64,000 nt of DNA from Bacteroidales bacterium (GCA_016929525.1 JAFGIP010000009.1:31886-95885), one strand, 5' to 3'. Numbered from the stretch's first letter, positions 51,259-63,773 are shown. Notes: generated from the sequence alone by a model not told the origin. Program-made: numbers and translations.

Positions 51259-51987
51259 CTATATACCTCCGCAAAACTCCAAAACGTATTCTTTTGATTC
51301 AGTATCGCCCAGCGAAGCGGCTTTCTCCAGATCCTGACATGCATCACTTTCTGAACCAAGATAAAATCTGGTAAGTGCTCGGTTGAAAAAATAATCTGCT
51401 TCTGTATTATTTAATTCAATTGCTTTGGAATAGTCGTCAAGTGCTTCGTAATATTTTTCAAGCATAAAGAATGAATTAGCACGGTCGTAATAAAAAGAAG
51501 CCTCTGTTGAATCCGATTTTATGGCTGTGGTAAATTCTTCAACCGCATCTTCATACTCTTCAAGATTGAAATATGCGCTGCCCGAAACAGAAAAAGCCAT
51601 GGTTAATGTTGAATCGAGAGAAAGAGCAAGCTTCATATCTTTAATGGCTTTGATATAATTTTCCAGCTCATAATGAGCATTTCCCCTGTTAAAGACAGCA
51701 TCCTCATTTTTAGGATTAATCCTGACCGCTTTGTTATAATTCCTTACTGCTTTATTAAATTTATATAAAGCCATCTGAGTATTTGCTAAAAAGTAAAATA
51801 CCTTATCATTCTTTTTATCACTTTTCGATAATGATTTGAATATTTCCTCAGCTTCACCGTAGTCTCCGCTTTCATAATATTTTAGTCCTTCAGATATCTG
51901 GTTTTGCAAACTACTTTGAGCGGTGGAGATATGATATCCAAAAAGCAGTAAAAAAAACAGGTTTATGATTTTTTTCATGTTATTCAT
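51259..51987 (-). CDS. Secreted TPR protein
   Basis: Signal peptide and multiple TPR units. Confidence 0.9.
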   Translation of the reverse strand: MNNMKKIINLFFLLLFGYHISTAQSSLQNQISEGLKYYESGDYGEAEEIFKSLSKSDKKNDKVFYFLANTQMALYKFNKAVRNYNKAVRINPKNEDAVFNRGNAHYELENYIKAIKDMKLALSLDSTLTMAFSVSGSAYFNLEEYEDAVEEFTTAIKSDSTEASFYYDRANSFFMLEKYYEALDDYSKAIELNNTEADYFFNRALTRFYLGSESDACQDLEKAASLGDTESKEYVLEFCGGI

Positions 51988-52004
51988 TTTTACCAGTGGA
52001 ATAA

Positions 52005-52337
52005 CTATCTGGGACCCTGATTATGTGGACCTGCAGAATGTCTTTGTTGTACCCTTCTGTGTTGAATACGCTGTTGCTGTATATGCATCCTTCTTTGCTG
52101 CTGTCGCATCATTCGACTCTGCATATTTTTATGGCTTCTGCTGATTATTCTTGCCTGCCGATGTGTCTGCACCATCGTTCTTTGGGTATTATCCCGAACA
52201 ATAACAACTTTATCACGGGTATTCGAACGTAAAACCATCTTCTCCGCAGGATCAGTTTTTGGCTTATCCTGTGCTTGTGTTATCTGGCCAGTTGTAATGA
52301 ACAGACCAATAATTAATAAATGTGAAATTCGCTTCAT
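52005..52337 (-). CDS. Small basic Arg/Gln/His-rich secreted protein
   Basis: Signal peptide MKRISHLLIIGLFITTGQITQAQ then RMMRQQQRRMHIQQQRIQHRRVQQRHSAGPHNQGPR. Confidence 0.65.
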   Translation of the reverse strand: MKRISHLLIIGLFITTGQITQAQDKPKTDPAEKMVLRSNTRDKVVIVRDNTQRTMVQTHRQARIISRSHKNMQSRMMRQQQRRMHIQQQRIQHRRVQQRHSAGPHNQGPR

Positions 52338-52507
52338 AGCTCTAAATTTTAATTCAGATTGCCTGTAATGTTAAAGTTATTCTGCAATTATCAGTTAATC
52401 TTCAACATTTTTCAGCCTTTGCTTCAATTTGATCAGTTAAAATACAAAAGGTTTAATATAGATACATAATTTTTTCATAGCAGTTTGACATAGATATTCT
52501 ATTTTAG

Positions 52508-54535
<2,028 letters not shown>

Positions 54536-54652
54536 TCTCCAAGGATCACTTTAATAATAATGTGCAATAATGAATTGTATAACTTCCAGAGTTGGTTTTT
54601 ATACCTTAAAAGCAAGTATGGTAAATCAAAGGTTTTTTCATAAACTTGCAGT

Positions 54653-55303
54653 ATGAATATAATTCAAAATACCAAAACATATTTTGGTGAACGTGCAATC
54701 CGGTCCTACCTTAAAACATCAGACAGACAAGTTTCGGCATGCAACCTTGTTTCAGCCAAAAGCATTGGTATTTTATTTAATGCAACTTACCAGGTTAGTT
54801 TCGAGATTGTTAAAGAAATGGTAAAGAATCTTTCTACTAAGAATAACTCAATTGATGTATTGGGTTATGTCGATAGTAAACAGCTTATCGATCATTACCT
54901 TTACAGAAAAGGATTTGATTTTTTCACACACAAACAATTAAACTGGTTTTACAAACCTGAAACAGAAAGTGTGAATAAGTTTATTAAAAAACCTTTTGAT
55001 ATCCTAATAAATCTGAGCCTCGACGAACCATACCCGATACAGTATATTCTTGCTACATCAAAAGCCAGGTTTAAAGTCGGGAAATATTCTGAAGAACAGC
55101 CTTACCTCGATTTAATGATCGACCTGGAAAAAGAAAAGGCCACTATGAACGATTTAAAAACAGAACTTGAAAAAGATCTGGCAAAAGTTAAATTGAAAAA
55201 TAAAGACGTAGAAAAAATAATAGATAAGAAGATCCAGACTGAAATGCAGATGAACTTTCTTATCAACCAGCTGATACATTATCTCTCCCTAATTAAAAAT
55301 TAA
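54653..55303 (+). CDS. DUF6913-like conserved protein
   Basis: ligA-dapA neighbourhood; FDILINLSLDEPYPIQYILATSKARFKVGK. Confidence 0.7.
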   Translation: MNIIQNTKTYFGERAIRSYLKTSDRQVSACNLVSAKSIGILFNATYQVSFEIVKEMVKNLSTKNNSIDVLGYVDSKQLIDHYLYRKGFDFFTHKQLNWFYKPETESVNKFIKKPFDILINLSLDEPYPIQYILATSKARFKVGKYSEEQPYLDLMIDLEKEKATMNDLKTELEKDLAKVKLKNKDVEKIIDKKIQTEMQMNFLINQLIHYLSLIKN

Positions 55304-55309
55304 TAAACG

Positions 55310-56191
55310 ATGACAGAAAAATTCACGGGTACCGGGGTTGCACTTGTAACTCCTTTCGATGCAAATAATAATATTGATTTTAAAGCATTAGAAAGAATTA
55401 TAAACCACGTGATTAATGAAGGTGTTGAATTTATCGTTGCTTTGGGGACCACCGGCGAAAACTCAACACTTGGTGATGAAGAAAAACCCGAAGTGGTAAA
55501 GCATGTTATTGATTTTACAAATAAAAGGGTACCTGTGGTAGTTGGTATAGGTGGTAACAATACAGCTTCTGTCGTTAAAAAGATAAATACATACAATCTC
55601 GATAATGTTGCAGGAATACTTACAGTTGCTCCTTATTATAATAAACCGACACAGCAAGGTCTTTACCAACATTTTTCTTCTATTGCCGTAATAAGTCCCC
55701 GACCGGTAATTTTATATAATGTACCCGGCAGAACTTCTTCAAATATTGAGGCTAAAACTGTTCTTCAGCTGGCAAGGGATCATTCCAATATAGTTGCCGT
55801 AAAAGAGGCTTCAGGTAACATGACCCAGATCATGCAGATTATTAAAAATAAACCTCCACATTTTGAAGTGTTATCCGGAGATGATGCCATGACACTGCCT
55901 ATGATTTACCTTGGAGCAAAAGGTGTAATATCGGTTGTGGCCAATTCACATCCAAAAATGTTCTCAGAAATGGTAAGGGCAGCGCTTGAAAACAACAGAA
56001 TTCTTGCAAATCAATTGCATTATAACCTGTTAGATTATTACACGGCATTATTTAGGGAAGGCAATCCTGCAGGAATTAAATCTGCATTAAGTATTATGAA
56101 GATGTGCAGAAAGGATGTTCGACTTCCGCTGGTGCAATCCAGTGAACAACTCGATAATGAAATAGCCCAGCTAATTAAGAAAATAGGTTAG
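55310..56191 (+). CDS. dapA: 4-hydroxy-tetrahydrodipicolinate synthase
   Basis: GTGVALVTPFDANNNIDFKAL, LGTTGENSTL, VAPYYNKPTQQGLYQHF, ILYNVPGRTSSN, VKEASGN. Confidence 0.98.
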   Translation: MTEKFTGTGVALVTPFDANNNIDFKALERIINHVINEGVEFIVALGTTGENSTLGDEEKPEVVKHVIDFTNKRVPVVVGIGGNNTASVVKKINTYNLDNVAGILTVAPYYNKPTQQGLYQHFSSIAVISPRPVILYNVPGRTSSNIEAKTVLQLARDHSNIVAVKEASGNMTQIMQIIKNKPPHFEVLSGDDAMTLPMIYLGAKGVISVVANSHPKMFSEMVRAALENNRILANQLHYNLLDYYTALFREGNPAGIKSALSIMKMCRKDVRLPLVQSSEQLDNEIAQLIKKIG

Positions 56192-56199
56192 TGAAATTA

Positions 56200-57450
56200 T
56201 CATTTTCTGTTTCTTTGGGGTGACCTGTTTCCATTGAATTTCTTTGATGGTTTTTTTTGATATTTCTTTCCCCGGTAACGAGATCTTTTAAACTTTGCTT
56301 TTGGGTTCCATAACGGTCCTTCGCCTAATCCTTCAGGCAATTGTAATTTCATCACATTGCTCTCAATAAGTTCTTCTATACGGTGAAAACTGAACATATC
56401 GTCTTCATTAATAATAGTAAGGGCAACACCGGTTTGATCTGCCCGTGCTGTGCGACCTACCCTGTGAACATAATCGGCCGCTTCTTTTGGTACATCAAAA
56501 TTTATGATCAGATTAATATCCTTAATATCAATACCACGGCTCAACACATCGGTAGCAACCAGGATGCGCGTCTGTCTGGATTTAAATCTTTGCAGCACCT
56601 CTTCCCTTTCCTTTTGTGTGAGGTCAGACGAAATACCTTCAACACCACCCTTCAGTTTTTTAAGTGAACGTACAATATCAAATACTTTTTTCTTTGTTGA
56701 ACTGAAAATAAGAATGCTGGCATACTCAGGTTTATCTCTTATAAGGGATTCTATAAGCGGTATCTTCTGATTGTCATGTGCCAGGTATGCAGCCTGCAAT
56801 ATACCGTCAGCGGGTTTGGCAATAGCAGTGCTTACCTCTACCGGTTCGGTAAGTATCTTGCCGGCAAGGGCTCTTATTCTTGGAGCCATGGTTGCACTAA
56901 ACATCAGGGTTTGTCTCTCTTTTGGTATATTTGATATAATACTCATGATATCATCGTGAAATCCGATATCAAGCATCCGATCTGCTTCATCAAGAATAAG
57001 GTGTTCAACAGCACTGAAATCGACATAACCCATTTTGATATGTGAAAGTAATTTTCCCGGTGTTGCTACAACAATATCGGCACCTTTGGTAAGCACCTGC
57101 TTTTCCTGGTCCCAGTTGCTTCCATCACCACCGCCATATATAGCTATCGAACTCACCGGAACAAAATAAGCAAATCCCTGTATCTGTTGATATATTTGAA
57201 TTGCAAGTTCCCTCGTAGGAACAATCACCAATGTATTAATCCCTTTCCTTTCCTCATCTTTAAGCTTATTCAACACAGGTAAAAGAAATGCAGCAGATTT
57301 ACCTGTACCTGTCTGTGCGCAGGCTATAAGGTCGTTACCGGCCAAAATTTCAGGGATTGTACTTATCTGTATCGGGGTTGCCTTCTCAAATCCCATGTAT
57401 GATATCGCTTCCATTAAGCGATCGTCAAGGCCAAATTCTTCAAAAAGCAT
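56200..57450 (-). CDS. DEAD/DEAH-box RNA helicase
   Basis: ACAQTGTGKSAAFLLP, DEADRMLD, SAT, HRVGRTAR. Confidence 0.97.
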   Translation of the reverse strand: MLFEEFGLDDRLMEAISYMGFEKATPIQISTIPEILAGNDLIACAQTGTGKSAAFLLPVLNKLKDEERKGINTLVIVPTRELAIQIYQQIQGFAYFVPVSSIAIYGGGDGSNWDQEKQVLTKGADIVVATPGKLLSHIKMGYVDFSAVEHLILDEADRMLDIGFHDDIMSIISNIPKERQTLMFSATMAPRIRALAGKILTEPVEVSTAIAKPADGILQAAYLAHDNQKIPLIESLIRDKPEYASILIFSSTKKKVFDIVRSLKKLKGGVEGISSDLTQKEREEVLQRFKSRQTRILVATDVLSRGIDIKDINLIINFDVPKEAADYVHRVGRTARADQTGVALTIINEDDMFSFHRIEELIESNVMKLQLPEGLGEGPLWNPKAKFKRSRYRGKKYQKKPSKKFNGNRSPQRNRK

Positions 57451-57548
57451 ATAAAGTTATAAATTGCCAATTGGCGAATGTAAGGAATATATCGACGTGA
57501 AAAAAAACGATTTACTGCTTAATACACATTTTGGTGATTATAGTATGA

Positions 57549-57671
57549 CTACAATCTGATATTCTGATAAAATATAGCCCCTGTAATATCGGCCTGGGCA
57601 TATATATTTTTAAAGATCACTCCTGCGAAACATACAGCCACTGCAAGAAAATAATTTATTTTAATTTTCAT
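57549..57671 (-). CDS. Short ORF encoding a signal-peptide-like 40-aa peptide
   Basis: MKIKINYFLAVAVCFAGVIFKNIYAQADITGAIFYQNIRL*; not in supplied ORF track. Confidence 0.35.
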   Translation of the reverse strand: MKIKINYFLAVAVCFAGVIFKNIYAQADITGAIFYQNIRL

Positions 57672-58106
57672 GGTCTGATATTTAATGATAATTCTAAATT
57701 AATGAAAAGATGCAGACAGATACTATTGGCCAGTATAAACCAGCAGTTTGTTGCTTATTTTCCTGTCATACCTTATTACTAAAAGCTTTATTAACTATAC
57801 TATTTATTTCTGAATTTGTAAGTAAGGGAATATCACATGTATAAAAAACGATAATTGAACTGCAGATCATAATTTACCGGTTATATCTCATATAACAAAT
57901 ATTGAAATTTTATTCAGGAGTTTTGATTAGATAAGTATTTTTTGTTACTTGCTAATCCAATTACTATCAGTTAACCCTGTTTAAATGATAAAAGATAACA
58001 ATTTGTTAGCTGTAAATGATTTTCAATACGGAACAATCGTTTATCAAACTTTCTATATAATTCATTATAAACATTAAATATTTACTTAACCTAACAATCT
58101 AAATCT

Positions 58107-58568
58107 ATGAAAAATCTATTCCTCCTTTCATTCATTATGTTCACAACCAGCGTTTTTGGACAAACCAAAGAAATTGAACCTACCAGCATTGTAAAACCCG
58201 AAATGGAAAATGAAGTTATTGATGATTCCGTTTTTGTCGGCCTAGAAGCATTCAATGATGAATCAGATGCAGTTATTTACATTTACAGAACAAGTTCAAT
58301 GGCCGGAGCTGCTGCCAAATGGGGTGTAATGGTAGATGATGTTCTCATGGCAAACTTAAAACAAAAAGAATATATTGCAGTACACGTAAATGCAAACGAC
58401 GAATTTCATTATTTCTCATCCCCTCATGGTATATTTAAATTTGTCAATTTTAAACCAAACAGGTACTACTACATTAAGCTCAAAGGATTTACCATGTTCA
58501 CCGGGTATTTTAACGCAGAGACATTAAGTGAATTTGAAATGTGTAAACCTACCAAACCATTACGGTAA
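58107..58568 (+). CDS. Secreted DUF2846-like protein
   Basis: Signal peptide; AVIYIYRTSSMAGAAAKWGVMVDDVLMANLKQKEYIAVHV. Confidence 0.65.
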   Translation: MKNLFLLSFIMFTTSVFGQTKEIEPTSIVKPEMENEVIDDSVFVGLEAFNDESDAVIYIYRTSSMAGAAAKWGVMVDDVLMANLKQKEYIAVHVNANDEFHYFSSPHGIFKFVNFKPNRYYYIKLKGFTMFTGYFNAETLSEFEMCKPTKPLR

Positions 58569-58641
58569 TAGAATTCTGTTTTTATCAGATTAAATTCAAA
58601 TATGAATTTTAAATCATCAATCTTATTCACAGAATAAAATT

Positions 58642-58670
58642 ATAATGCCTGGCTTACTGCCGGGCATTAT
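58642..58670 (+). terminator. Strong intergenic hairpin (likely terminator of the 58107 gene)
   Basis: ATAATGCCTGGC-ttact-GCCGGGCATTAT, 12-bp stem with one T:G wobble. Confidence 0.6.
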
Positions 58671-58804
58671 GAATCTGTATTTAAAGTATAAAACAACACA
58701 CAGTGCCTTAATACAATAACTATAATGGCATTTTAATTTAATTGAGTCGATAGTTATTCAATTAATGAGTTTAGACAATAAAACAAACAATTAAACTTAT
58801 TTCA

Positions 58805-59416
58805 ATGAACACTTCAGAATTTAAATCTTACAAAGAATTTCATACTAAAATCCGGAATACTGTAATCCGTTTGTTCCTGCTGCTTTCAGTTGCAATTTTA
58901 TTTAGCAGTTGTGAAAAAAAAGATGAGGAAGAACGTAATAATAGTTCAGAACACGCACTTATTTCTATAACTGAAGGTGGGGAACTGGACTGGCACGTTC
59001 AGTTTTCGCAGGATATTTCTGAAATACAAATCGGAGTTTTGTACGAACTCACTTTCGATGCCCATGCCAGTAAAAATGTAAGAATTTATTGCGACCTGAA
59101 CCAGGCGGGAGGAGATTACAAAGGAATACTTCACTATTCCGGTATTGCACCTTTTTTTGAAATATCCACAACAGAAAATACCTTTTCAGTTTCAACTGTA
59201 AGTACTATTAATGATGACGGGGACGGTCATTCTGCAATACAGTTCAATTTAGGAGCGCTCGGGCCATATGATATTTATTTCGATAATATATCCGTAAAAG
59301 CCGATGGTGTGGAGCAAATAATTAACGGAGATTTCACCTCACCAATAACAACCGGGTGGAATGAATTATTTCTTGACGGCACTGCTGAAGCAACACTTTC
59401 AATTGTCACACCTTAA
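58805..59416 (+). CDS. Lipoprotein with carbohydrate-binding-like (CBM4/9-type) domain
   Basis: Lipobox-like LFSSC; LYELTFDAHASKNVRIYCDLN...YDIYFDNISVKADG pattern. Confidence 0.6.
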   Translation: MNTSEFKSYKEFHTKIRNTVIRLFLLLSVAILFSSCEKKDEEERNNSSEHALISITEGGELDWHVQFSQDISEIQIGVLYELTFDAHASKNVRIYCDLNQAGGDYKGILHYSGIAPFFEISTTENTFSVSTVSTINDDGDGHSAIQFNLGALGPYDIYFDNISVKADGVEQIINGDFTSPITTGWNELFLDGTAEATLSIVTP

Positions 59417-59462
59417 TTTGTTACTAATAGCTCGAATATAAATCCATACAAATGCCCACACT

Positions 59463-61820
59463 ATGAAAAAACTATTAATTATTTATTTGCTTTTATTGCA
59501 CTATTTTATATCATTCGGTCAGCAGGAATTCACCAGTCCAGACGGTAAAAAGAATGTTGAGCTCAGGAATATATCAGGAGACCGATCGGTTGTATCAGTT
59601 AATTCTGTTCCTCACAGGTCATATCAAACAATAGTCGGTCAAAAGATTTACTTTTTTACGGATAGTAATAATGTAATGTATATTGCAAAATGTTACGACG
59701 GGGATTTTTGTGTTGTGACTGATGGCATTGAGGGCCCCCATTATAAAAGAATACCTGGTAATACAATAACCTTTAGTCCCGATAACAATCATTATGCATA
59801 TAAAGCTGTTGTCGATGAAAAGAAATCAAAGAAATTCTATGTCATAGATGGTAAAGAACAACCCAGTTACCACAATTTACTTTCTTCCGATATAACATTC
59901 AGCCCGGACAGCAAACATTGGGCTTATGGTGCATCTGATGATGACAGATGGTTTTATATTATTGACGGAGTAAAAGAACCGGATTATGACGGATTACTGA
60001 GTGAAGGATTTGTATTTAGCCCTGATAACAAACGTCTTGCTTATGGTGCGAAGGCTAATGACAGATGGTTTTATATTATTGATGGAGTAAAAGAACCGGA
60101 ATATGACGATTTAATGAGTAATCTGACATTTAGCCCGGACAGCAAACGGGTGGCATATGCCGCATCCTCTGACAATGAATGGTTTTTTGTTATTGATGGA
60201 ATTAAGCAACCTCATTATAATAAGATAGCTGAAAATGGTATAACATTTAGCCCTGATAGTAAACATTGGGCATATGCAGTAGTACAATTTAGTAGTTGCT
60301 TTTACATTCTGGACGGAGTTGAACAAAATCCTTATCCAATAATATATTCTTTCGAATTTAGCCCCGACAGCAAACACTGGAGATTTATGGCGCAAAGGTC
60401 ATCCAAATTTATTTATGTTGTCGATGGAAAAGAAACTACCGATAGTTATAATATTCTTTTCAGTGAAAAGAAATCAAACCTTTACTCAAATTCTGGCGAA
60501 AAGCAGGTAATTAATAACTATTCCAAAATCAATTTTGATGTAATCAATAATACCTGGACTTTCGATCCGATTAGAATTTGGTTGAATGATTCTTTAATAT
60601 TCAGGGAAGAAGTAGCTCTATATAGTTATCCTTCAATTAATTTATTAAAAGACGGAAACTTAAAATTAACAGCACAGCTGGGAGACCTCGGAAAAACGAA
60701 AGTAATATATAACCTGAATGCCGATTACAGGAAAGAATATAAGCTCGAGGTAAGATTTACAAATAAGAACAGGATTGGAACAATAAATAAATTAAATGAA
60801 TCAACATTAACAGAAAATCTGATCATTATACCTGCTACAAGCAATAAGGAAGATGAATTATCATTATTAGAGAATCATTCTGAAAACAACCTTGCAATAG
60901 CGACGGTTTCTACAACTGCAGGGGATATAGCATTACCGGCGCAAAGTAATGAAAGTAACTTGGCAAATAATGCAAGTTCCACCGTTACGGAAGAATTGAC
61001 TTTACCGGCATATGATTATGAACGTAATCTGCAATCTAAGTCAGATTCCATCCCTTTAGAAGATTTAACCATTAGTTCTATATCAAATGAAGAGGGTGCT
61101 GTTATAATTGATGAGTCAAAACAAACCGGGAGCTATGATGCAGGGCACAAAGATTTAATACTGAGAAAGAATGGTGAACAGGTATTTTGTAAAATCACTA
61201 AAGTAGATAGTACTAATATCTATTTCAAAATAATTACAAATAACAGGGAATTATCCACTAGTCTGAGCAAAGACCTTGTTGCAGAATATAAAACTAATGT
61301 TATTGCGAAAAAAGAAAAGACACAAAAGGAAGAAATCAATCTTAATTATAAAGGGAACCTGTTTTGTATTGGTTTTGATCCGTTAAATATTTTTCTGAAC
61401 GGACCAACCATTACTGGTGAGTTAACCCTGCAAAAGAAAGGCTCTGAGTTTGGCGTTGGAATCCTTTCAGGTTATCGTTTTGTCAGCATGGGTTGGGCTG
61501 CAAAAGAATTATTATGGGACGATCTGAAATCCTCATCACATACCATCCCTATAGCTTGCAGAATATATTATAACGCATGGGAGAAACTGGATGGTGCTTT
61601 TGTGGGACCTTACATGGAATTTGGTAAACTAATGTATCCTGATAGAGAAAATGAATTTATAAAAGCTTATGGGATTGAATGGGGTTATAAGAATATCTGG
61701 GATAACAAATTTACATTTGAATTATCAGTAATACAGGGCATACTTAAATATGGAACACCAGGCAATTGGCTGCAAATGTATTACCCTGCAGTATCATGTA
61801 AATTTGGGATTACTTTATGA
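59463..61820 (+). CDS. PD40/WD40-like beta-propeller repeat protein with distinct C-terminal domain
   Basis: Repeats of WFYIIDGVKEPDYDGLLSEGFVFSPDNKRLAYGA; signal peptide. Confidence 0.85.
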   Translation: MKKLLIIYLLLLHYFISFGQQEFTSPDGKKNVELRNISGDRSVVSVNSVPHRSYQTIVGQKIYFFTDSNNVMYIAKCYDGDFCVVTDGIEGPHYKRIPGNTITFSPDNNHYAYKAVVDEKKSKKFYVIDGKEQPSYHNLLSSDITFSPDSKHWAYGASDDDRWFYIIDGVKEPDYDGLLSEGFVFSPDNKRLAYGAKANDRWFYIIDGVKEPEYDDLMSNLTFSPDSKRVAYAASSDNEWFFVIDGIKQPHYNKIAENGITFSPDSKHWAYAVVQFSSCFYILDGVEQNPYPIIYSFEFSPDSKHWRFMAQRSSKFIYVVDGKETTDSYNILFSEKKSNLYSNSGEKQVINNYSKINFDVINNTWTFDPIRIWLNDSLIFREEVALYSYPSINLLKDGNLKLTAQLGDLGKTKVIYNLNADYRKEYKLEVRFTNKNRIGTINKLNESTLTENLIIIPATSNKEDELSLLENHSENNLAIATVSTTAGDIALPAQSNESNLANNASSTVTEELTLPAYDYERNLQSKSDSIPLEDLTISSISNEEGAVIIDESKQTGSYDAGHKDLILRKNGEQVFCKITKVDSTNIYFKIITNNRELSTSLSKDLVAEYKTNVIAKKEKTQKEEINLNYKGNLFCIGFDPLNIFLNGPTITGELTLQKKGSEFGVGILSGYRFVSMGWAAKELLWDDLKSSSHTIPIACRIYYNAWEKLDGAFVGPYMEFGKLMYPDRENEFIKAYGIEWGYKNIWDNKFTFELSVIQGILKYGTPGNWLQMYYPAVSCKFGITL

Positions 61821-61989
61821 TTCCAGGGTATTCATAGAGATGTCAGTCTCTTAGTCAATATTATAATAACTAATTATACAGTGATTATGAAAAAGATTTG
61901 TTTTGTCAGAACCAACACATTAGGTATACGACAACTATATAATTTGTGAATACCAATCTAATTTAAATCTATACTAAATACCTCTCGCT

Positions 61990-63699
61990 ATGAAAAAAGT
62001 ATTAATTTTTAATTTGCTTTTACTGCAATGTTTTATATCATTCGGTCAGCAGGAATTCACAAGTCCCGATGGTAAAAAGAAGGTTAAAATTGAAAAAATA
62101 ACGGGAGACAGATACCGGGTATCTGTAAATTCAACTCCTCACAGATCTTATCAAAATATAGTTAATCAAAAAATATATTTTTTTACCGATAGTAACAGAG
62201 TAGCCTATATTGCAAAATGCCATGATGGTAAATTTTGCGTGGTGACTGACGGGGTTGAACAACCCCACTATAAAGAAATTACAGGCAATTCAATAATCAT
62301 TAGTCCCGATCGTAATCACTATGCATATATGGCACTTACAGACAGGGGATTAACAACAACGGAAATATGTTATGTGATTGACGGGAAAGAGCAACCACGT
62401 TATGATAATCTAAGTGCTTCAGGTATTGTCTTCAGTCCTGATAGCAAACATTGGGCTTATGGCGCAACAAATAATGACAAATGGTTCTATGTAATTGACG
62501 GAGTAAAAGGACCGGATTATGATGCTATCCTTAATTATGACTTTAGCCCGGACAGTAAACACTGGGTATATGGCGCTTCAGTCAATGACAAATGGTTTTA
62601 TACTTTTGATGGAATAAAACAACCCGTGTATGATGGAATAATGCAAATTGGCATTACTTTCAGTCCGGATAGCAGGCATTGGGCATATGGTGCAAAAAAT
62701 AATGATAAATGGTTCTATATCATTGATGGGGTAAAAGAACCTGAATATGACGGATTGATTAGTACAGGCATTGTTTATAGTCCGGATAGCAAACGCTGGG
62801 CTTATGCAGTATTAGAAGAAGATGAATGGTTTTATGTAATTGACGGGGAAGAACAGCCACATTATAAACAAATTACAGCAGAAGGTATAGTCTTTAGTTC
62901 AGATGGTAATCACTGGGCCTACGGTGCAGAAGTTGATGACGAATGGGTCTGTGTTCTGGACGGAAAAGAACCACCGCATCAGGGTTCTAATCTGTGCAGT
63001 TCATATAATTTACCATATTCATCTCCTTCAATAGAAATTAGCTATCTTGATATTGGATTTGTACGATATAATTCTATGTCAGGAAGTGATTTTGAGGGAG
63101 ATGATAACTTTAATTATACAGAAGATAACGGTGTGGTGATATTGCCGAAACTGGAAGATCAATATGGATTTAATATTGCTTATGGAGTCCAGTCAGTAAG
63201 TAGAAAATTTAGTACCGGAGGTGAATTCAGTTATACACATCTTTTCCCAAAAGCCACATGGAGTGATATAGATGTGAAAATTAAATATTATTACTTCATC
63301 GATTTTAATTTGAAATTTTCTTATTTGCCTATAAAAAGTTTGTCTCTTGATCTGTTACTGGGGCTTAACTTAATGACAAGAATGAAAATAGAAGATGGCT
63401 CTTTTACGTACAATGATAACGGTGATATAACAGATATGGGTGATGTGAAACTCAAAGGCGGAATTTTTAAAGGATTTCCTTACAATGCACTTTGCGGACT
63501 TGGGATTTCCTGTAAGGTAGCCCCTAAACTGGTAATCTCGGCAAATGCAAATGCCAGGTATATTGTATTTAAACGTGCCAGTGGTGTAATGGGGAAAAAT
63601 AAGGAATTAACCAGCTCTTTGTTTGAAGGAGGATTACTTGCTTGGGCCCATAATCCTTCCAACAATTTTCAAATTGCAGTCAGATTCTTATTAGATTAA
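61990..63699 (+). CDS. PD40/WD40-like beta-propeller repeat protein with C-terminal outer-membrane-barrel-like domain
   Basis: Repeats of WFYVIDGVKGPDYDAILNYDFSPDSKHWVYGA; signal peptide; beta-rich C-terminus. Confidence 0.85.
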   Translation: MKKVLIFNLLLLQCFISFGQQEFTSPDGKKKVKIEKITGDRYRVSVNSTPHRSYQNIVNQKIYFFTDSNRVAYIAKCHDGKFCVVTDGVEQPHYKEITGNSIIISPDRNHYAYMALTDRGLTTTEICYVIDGKEQPRYDNLSASGIVFSPDSKHWAYGATNNDKWFYVIDGVKGPDYDAILNYDFSPDSKHWVYGASVNDKWFYTFDGIKQPVYDGIMQIGITFSPDSRHWAYGAKNNDKWFYIIDGVKEPEYDGLISTGIVYSPDSKRWAYAVLEEDEWFYVIDGEEQPHYKQITAEGIVFSSDGNHWAYGAEVDDEWVCVLDGKEPPHQGSNLCSSYNLPYSSPSIEISYLDIGFVRYNSMSGSDFEGDDNFNYTEDNGVVILPKLEDQYGFNIAYGVQSVSRKFSTGGEFSYTHLFPKATWSDIDVKIKYYYFIDFNLKFSYLPIKSLSLDLLLGLNLMTRMKIEDGSFTYNDNGDITDMGDVKLKGGIFKGFPYNALCGLGISCKVAPKLVISANANARYIVFKRASGVMGKNKELTSSLFEGGLLAWAHNPSNNFQIAVRFLLD

Positions 63700-63773
63700 A
63701 TAATGAAATACTTACAAGTATTCTAAAAGAGAAATAAATACCCTGACCTGGAAATATAATTTAAACGAACTAA

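Noticed and set aside
59463-63699. Regularly spaced repeats as a CRISPR-like array
   Set aside because: They are diverged in-frame protein repeats inside two long ORFs
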